Shown here in pieces: positions 60,012 through 64,000 of a stretch of 64,000 nucleotides of DNA. The stretch spans positions 104,740-168,739 of the forward strand of contig NZ_FOUI01000006.1 of the NCBI RefSeq assembly GCF_900114825.1, written 5' to 3'. Origin of the DNA: Halopseudomonas yangmingensis. GTDB taxonomy: Bacteria > Pseudomonadota > Gammaproteobacteria > Pseudomonadales > Pseudomonadaceae. Each line of letters begins with the position of its first letter. The first letter of the stretch is position 1. Made by a program: the position numbers and the translations under genes. Below the pieces are notes generated by a model, which had not been told where the DNA came from, ran no database searches, and saw only the letters and a program-made list of their open reading frames with translations.

Positions 60012-62767
60012 AAGTTATTTCTGCTGACCTGGCCCTGCAGGCCGATGGCAACCTGATCATCACCTCCGCTGCCAATCAGGAACATAGCGAATACCGCTAC
60101 CGGCGCAGCGACAAGAAGATCACCCGCGAAGACAGCATTATCGAGCAACAGGGTGCCGAGCTCCTGTCGGGCGGCGACATCAGCCTGATTGCCGGCAGTG
60201 ATCTGGTCGCCGTCGCCAGCCGCATCGAAGCCACCCAGCAAGCCTACCTGATTGCCGGCAACCAGCTGGCCCTGCTGGCAGCGAAAGACCTGGATCACAG
60301 CTTTTACGAGAAAAAGGAAAAGGGCTCGTTCGGCCGTAAATCCTTCCGCAGCGACCAGGTCACCCGGGTTACCCAGCAAGGGACCGACATCACCAGCGGA
60401 GGCGATCTGGCGCTGATCAGCGGCGGCGACCAGACCTACCAGGCGGCGAACCTGCAAAGCGGCGAAGACCTGACCCTCAGCAGTGGCGGCAGCATCGCCT
60501 TTGAAGGGGTGATGGACCTGCATCAGGAAAGCCACGAAAAGAGCAAGAGCAGCTGGGCCTGGCAAAGCGCCAAGGGCAAGGGCAACACCGACGAAACGCT
60601 GATCCAGACGCAGATGCAGGCGCAGGGTGAGATGGTTATCCGGGCGGTGGAAGGGCTGCAGATTGATATTCGCGAGATCAACCAGCACAGCATCAGTCAG
60701 ACCATCGATGCCATGGTCGCCGCACAGCCCGACCTGATGTGGATGAAAGAGCTGGAGCAGCGTGGCGATGTTGACTGGCGGCTGGTCAAGGAAATTCACG
60801 ACAGCTTTAGCTACAGCCACTCCGGGCTGAGTGGTCCGGCGGCCATGGTTGTTGCCATTGTGGTGGCTTATTTTACTGCGGGTGCGGCGAGCGGCATGGT
60901 CGCGGGCATGGCAGGCGGCGCAGGGGCTACAGCCACGGCTGGAACCGCATGGGCTACGGCCACCGCCACAACTGCGGCGGGCTGGGCTAATGTCGCAGCT
61001 ACAGCGGCTATAACCTCGGCCGCCAGTGGCGCCGCGATCAGCACGATCAATAACCGCGGCGATATCGGCGCAGTACTGAAGGACATCACCTCCAGCGATG
61101 CCTTGAAAGGCTATGTCGTGTCAGGCGTGACCGCCGGCTTCACCACCGGTGTGCTGGATCAGGCCTTTGGTGTTACCGGCGACAACATCAACCACGTCAC
61201 CAAGGGCTTTGATCTGAGCAAGCCCGCCGAACTGATGCAGTTTGGTGCCTACCTTGGGGCGCAGGGCGGTGCCCAGGCGATGGCGCAAACTGCCCTGCTT
61301 GGGGGCAGCCTTGAGGAAAACCTGCAGGCGTCCCTGACCAGCCAGTTGCAGCACCTGCTGCAAGCCAGTGTATTCAATGCCGTGGGAGATTACGCGCAAG
61401 CCACCAATCTGGAGGATGGCAGTGCAGGGAAAATTGCTCTGCATGCCCTGGTGGGCGGCATGCTCAGCGAAGCCACGGGCGGCGACTTCACAACCGGAGC
61501 CCTGGCGGCCGGCGCCAATGAAGCGCTGATTGAGCAACTGTCGGGTGTTATCAAGGGTGACAAGTCGCTGGAACTGGCGGTGTCGCAGTTGATCGGCATC
61601 GCCGCCGCCACAGTCACCGGGGGTGATTATGCCAAGGCCGCGGAGCTGGCAAAGAATGCCACGGCGTATAACAGGCAGTTGCATATTGATGAAATTCGCT
61701 ATGCCTCTGATGAGGAGCGTGTACAGCGGTATGCAGAACAGCAGGGGGTTTCGACGGATCAGGCGCGGCAGGAGCTGCTTAGAGCTGCGGCTGCCATGGT
61801 CGATCATGGTTGGACGGTATCACTGGATGAAGCCGGGGCGCTGAGCGCTGATGCACTGTACTTCTTGCAGGCAGAATTGCTTGTATCGCGCAATGACCTG
61901 TTCCAGGTGACAGAACAGGAATATTACAACGAACGGCTGGGCCTCAAGGAAATGCTTCACAGCCGTGAGGCTGTTGAAGCCTTGGTGCGCGATATAGCTC
62001 TGGTCGACCCTCTGGCCTATCGAACCAATCCTGAGTACTTCCATGAAGTGATGAATGCCAAGGGCGAAGGCAGTCAGGAAGGATTTGGCAATGTGGTTGG
62101 CGCGCCGGTTGACGCGGTAGTCTGGGCTGCTGGTGCGGTGATGTGCCCGAGCTGCGCCATGGACGATCTGTTGGCAGCCTGGGATGCGGTCAAGAATTTG
62201 CCGGAAGACCTGAGTTACAAGGGCTATCTGGATACGCTGCATATCATGCAGGGTGGTGGGGAAGAGGTTATCCGGCGCAATGCGGTGTCTTCGACAGAGC
62301 TGGGGATTGGCCTTGGGTTGGGCGCGTCTCCTGCGGGTGCACTTTCTGCCCGGGCGTTGATTCTGGAGAGGATAGAAAGGGGGGGCAGTTTTGTTGAGCT
62401 ATACGGCCCGATGAATAAGGGGCCGCTGTCGGATGACATAGCAAAAACATTTCGTGGAGGAAGTTATCGAGAGATTATAACTACAGAGCCAGTTATTCTT
62501 TACCGGGTGATTAGTGATGATGGTAATCCAGAAGGAGGATACTGGACGAGAACTCAGCCGGCTGGCCCTGTGCAGTCTATTATCGATAGTGCCCTCGATC
62601 CAGTCTGGGGTAATACCGCTACGCGAGTCATAGAGATGGAAGTTCCGTCAGGTACTCGTTTGTTTGAAGGGGCCGCAGCGCCGCAGAGAGGATTGGTTGG
62701 AGGTGGTAATCAACTCTACTTTGATAAGGAAATAAATCCATTGGATCCAAACTGGATAAAAAAATGA
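60008..62767 (+). CDS. Orphan cdiA C-terminal module: FHA-2 repeats, DUF637 and a different toxin tail
   Basis: This is an open frame of about 919 codons with no signal peptide or TPS domain, so it is not a secreted protein on its own. Residues 1-180 repeat the FHA-2 section of the main protein (RYRRSDKKITRE, EYK-like EKKEKGSFGRKSF). A DUF637 haemagglutinin domain follows (GNTDETLIQTQM, WMKELEQRGDVDWRLVKEIHDSFSY, SHSGLSGPAAMVVAIVVAYF), then an Ala-rich membrane-active stretch, and a KNATAYNRQL segment at the usual pre-toxin junction. The unique tail ends YRVISDDGN..GGYWTRT..LDPVWGNTATRV..VPSGTRLFEG..VGGGNQLYF, a pattern I associate with Rhs and other polymorphic toxin C-termini. An ADP-ribosyltransferase-like fold is possible but unproven. 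It could be expressed only after recombination into cdiA. Confidence 0.8.
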   Translation: MKVISADLALQADGNLIITSAANQEHSEYRYRRSDKKITREDSIIEQQGAELLSGGDISLIAGSDLVAVASRIEATQQAYLIAGNQLALLAAKDLDHSFYEKKEKGSFGRKSFRSDQVTRVTQQGTDITSGGDLALISGGDQTYQAANLQSGEDLTLSSGGSIAFEGVMDLHQESHEKSKSSWAWQSAKGKGNTDETLIQTQMQAQGEMVIRAVEGLQIDIREINQHSISQTIDAMVAAQPDLMWMKELEQRGDVDWRLVKEIHDSFSYSHSGLSGPAAMVVAIVVAYFTAGAASGMVAGMAGGAGATATAGTAWATATATTAAGWANVAATAAITSAASGAAISTINNRGDIGAVLKDITSSDALKGYVVSGVTAGFTTGVLDQAFGVTGDNINHVTKGFDLSKPAELMQFGAYLGAQGGAQAMAQTALLGGSLEENLQASLTSQLQHLLQASVFNAVGDYAQATNLEDGSAGKIALHALVGGMLSEATGGDFTTGALAAGANEALIEQLSGVIKGDKSLELAVSQLIGIAAATVTGGDYAKAAELAKNATAYNRQLHIDEIRYASDEERVQRYAEQQGVSTDQARQELLRAAAAMVDHGWTVSLDEAGALSADALYFLQAELLVSRNDLFQVTEQEYYNERLGLKEMLHSREAVEALVRDIALVDPLAYRTNPEYFHEVMNAKGEGSQEGFGNVVGAPVDAVVWAAGAVMCPSCAMDDLLAAWDAVKNLPEDLSYKGYLDTLHIMQGGGEEVIRRNAVSSTELGIGLGLGASPAGALSARALILERIERGGSFVELYGPMNKGPLSDDIAKTFRGGSYREIITTEPVILYRVISDDGNPEGGYWTRTQPAGPVQSIIDSALDPVWGNTATRVIEMEVPSGTRLFEGAAAPQRGLVGGGNQLYFDKEINPLDPNWIKK
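60190..60641 (+). repeat. Long direct repeat, left copy (pairs with 63142-63593)
   Basis: These 452 bases align without gaps to 63142-63593 (constant offset 2,952). The best-conserved part starts near 60302 (TACGAGAAAAAG) and runs to the DUF637 start. Such a repeat could mediate deletion or exchange of the toxin/immunity segment between the copies. Confidence 0.8.
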
Positions 62768-63009
62768 GAAACTGTTGTGGCTGGGAGGAAATTATAGGTT
62801 TTCGGTCGCCTCGTGAGCATCAGGACTTTATTGCATGGATAGAAAGTCAGGTGGCTGACGGAGTTTGCGAAGAACTATGCGGTGTAGGTGACAACGTCAC
62901 CGATAAGTGGAGGGACCGCCTGTTCAGATGTGTCGCCTCTGGCGATGTCTGGAAACTGTCATGTCCAGATCCGGGCTATTTTGCTGGCGCCTGGCGGCCT
63001 GTGGAATAA
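62764..63009 (+). CDS. Candidate immunity protein for the orphan toxin tail
   Basis: This is an 81-residue small acidic cytosolic protein (MRNCCGWEEIIGFRSPREHQ, DFIAWIESQV, FRCVASGDVWKLSCPDPGYFAGAWRPVE). Its ATG overlaps the toxin stop (ATGA at 62764-62767), the standard arrangement for CdiI. The closing W-L--PDPGYF-G-W pattern resembles small immunity proteins found behind similar polymorphic toxin tails, from memory only. It has no signal peptide, which fits a toxin acting in the cytoplasm and contrasts with the lipoprotein paired with the main CdiA. It lacks a strong ribosome site and would rely on coupling, or on an internal promoter I cannot identify. Confidence 0.7.
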   Translation: MRNCCGWEEIIGFRSPREHQDFIAWIESQVADGVCEELCGVGDNVTDKWRDRLFRCVASGDVWKLSCPDPGYFAGAWRPVE

Positions 63010-63141
63010 CTCACAGGAGTCCGGCACTATCCTGGACAGCGCTGCGCATATCGAAGCGGCCAACGATCTCCACATGCGGGCTGGTGGCAATCTGGTCAAT
63101 ATGGGCAGCGTGCTGCAAGCAGGTGTCGACGCCCAACTCAG

Positions 63142-63593
63142 GGCAGGGCAGGATCTGATTGTCGCTGCCAGCAGTATCGATGCGGCGCAAGAGGCCTGGC
63201 TGGTGGCGGGTGGTCAACTGGCCCTGCTGTCTGCCGAAGACCTCGACTACAGCTTCTACGAGAAAAAGAAAAAGGGCTCGTTCGGCCGTAAATCCTTCCG
63301 CAGCGACCAGGTCACCCGCATCACCCAGCAGGGCACTGAGATCACCACCGGCGGTGACCTGGCGCTGATCAGCGGCGCTGACCAGACCTGCCAGGCTGCC
63401 AACCTGCAAAGCGGCGAAGACCTGACCCTCACCAGCGGCGGCGGCATCGACTTCGAAGGCGTCAAGGATCTGCACCAGGAGAGCCACGAAAAGAGCAGCA
63501 GCAACTGGGCGTGGCAAAGCGCTAAGGGCAAAGGCAACACCGACGAGACCCTGATCCAGACGCAGATGCGGGCCCAGGGTGAGCTGATTATCC
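63142..63593 (+). repeat. Long direct repeat, right copy
   Basis: Ungapped partner of 60190-60641. It ends at ATTATCC, right before a tandem AGAAATCGG-C-AGAAATCGG (63594-63612), a 9-bp duplication that may be a scar of insertion or excision. Confidence 0.8.
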
Positions 63594-63609
63594 AGAAATC
63601 GGCAGAAAT

Positions 63610-63622
63610 CGGGGTCAGATGA
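63610..63622 (+). repeat. Boundary motif CGGGGTCAGATGA, right copy
   Basis: Identical to 59999-60011. It is followed by GAATGGCACTAAGTTAAG, which runs into the transposase stop codon and is probably the terminal end of the insertion element. Confidence 0.6.
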
Positions 63623-63635
63623 GAATGGCACTAAG

Positions 63636-64000
63636 TTAAGCTGCTTTTGCACGATAGCGGTAGCGATGAGGGGCCTCGGTCATTTCATGTCTGTGCGTCG
63701 TCAATAAGCCATATGGCTTTGGCCTTCGTTTCACGCATCGGGGCTCGTGTCGTCCGGGTCGTTCTATAAGGAGATTTCCGATAATCGCCTCATACAGCGC
63801 AGCCATCAACCGACGCCTTTCTCTGGTACCCACATCTTGCCGACTCAGCGCTGGCTCCCATTGCCTCAGGGCTTGCACGCTCGCCTTGAAACTGATTTGA
63901 CGTCTAGCGAGATTAGCTGACCTGCCTGCGTTGTTCATCAGCAGCCTGATCGCGTTGTAAGTAATGAGATACATCAGAATTTCTTTCGTAACCATGTCGG
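63636..64000 (-). CDS. IS4-family transposase, C-terminal part
   Basis: The frame runs off the right edge, so only about 120 C-terminal residues are seen and the catalytic DDE residues lie outside. DMVTKEILMYLITYNAIRLLM, ISFKASVQALRQWEPAL and RPGRHEPRCVKRRPKPYGLLT match the tail of IS4-type transposases (the conserved helix after the DDE Glu, the SFK-LQALRQW block and the RPGR-EPR-KKRRPK tail). The stop is at 63636-63638. An insertion element therefore occupies the right edge and has probably truncated the cdiA fragment. I cannot say whether the transposase is intact. Confidence 0.88.
   Translation of the reverse strand, partial: DMVTKEILMYLITYNAIRLLMNNAGRSANLARRQISFKASVQALRQWEPALSRQDVGTRERRRLMAALYEAIIGNLLIERPGRHEPRCVKRRPKPYGLLTTHRHEMTEAPHRYRYRAKAA

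Larger units (their letters stand above)
63010..63622 (+). pseudogene. Truncated cdiA fragment
   Basis: Directly after the small immunity gene, the frame reads ESGTILDSAAHIEAANDLHMRAGGNLVNMGSVLQ..., matching the FHA-2 part of the main protein (GTVLDNAARIEATNDLDMHAGGNL). It continues through EKKKKGSFGRKSF to GNTDETLIQTQMRAQGELII, where DUF637 should begin. There the similarity stops and a few unrelated codons end in TGA beside the transposase. No toxin tail remains. Bases 63142-63593 repeat 60190-60641 without gaps. It is a relic of another displaced cassette, probably cut by the insertion element. The open frame extends upstream to 62888 only by overlap with the immunity gene. Confidence 0.8.

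Overview
This window reads as a chromosomal segment of a GC-rich gammaproteobacterium of the Pseudomonas lineage. The evidence is gene content and order: coaE-yacG-(Nudix/TenI fusion); yaeQ-recJ; mltF divergent from purL; pepA-holC-hypothetical-valS divergent from lptFG; and fliC-flaG-fliD-fliS. An NhaD-type Na+/H+ antiporter beside a TrkA-C-containing SLC13 permease, together with several breaks from classical Pseudomonas synteny, suggests a marine or halophilic relative such as the Halopseudomonas group. That last point is inference. I saw no tRNA, rRNA or CRISPR array.

Layout. 1-5.0 kb: end of a GIY-YIG protein, a GST-like protein, a chemoreceptor, and the coaE-yacG-Nudix operon, with two copies of a palindrome-rich intergenic repeat. 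5.1-9.3 kb: flagellin cluster fliC-flaG-fliD-fliS behind two sigma-28-like promoters. 9.3-23.4 kb: housekeeping genes, namely a solute-binding/Cache protein, an SDR, yaeQ, recJ, proB, rpsT, murJ, mltF and purL. 23.4-30.7 kb: small genes, a di-haem peroxidase, a DAHP synthase preceded by what looks like an aromatic-amino-acid attenuator, a UMF1-type MFS transporter, a ParDE/RelBE-like toxin-antitoxin pair, and ndpA. 30.8-43.7 kb: nhaD, an SLC13 permease gene cut by one in-frame TGA, valS, holC, pepA, lptFG, a DTW protein, an L,D-transpeptidase and a Nudix hydrolase.

43.7-64 kb is the accessory part. An AT-rich leader carrying a perfect TGTGA-N6-TCACA (CRP/Vfr) site precedes a tightly packed run of five genes: a von Willebrand A autotransporter, an alpha/beta-hydrolase lipoprotein, a CdiB/FhaC two-partner transporter, a roughly 3,030-residue CdiA/FhaB exoprotein whose C-terminus is a GHSQG serine-hydrolase module, and a lipoprotein gene overlapping it by 4 nt that I propose as the immunity protein. 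After an inverted nitroreductase gene come displaced cdiA pieces. One is an orphan DUF637 plus a different toxin tail with its own overlapping small immunity-like gene. The other is a truncated fragment that ends at an IS4-family transposase. Together they look like a contact-dependent-inhibition or polymorphic-toxin locus with a lipase-type effector and a reserve of swappable toxin/immunity cassettes. The toxin and immunity roles are inferred from layout and motifs, not demonstrated.
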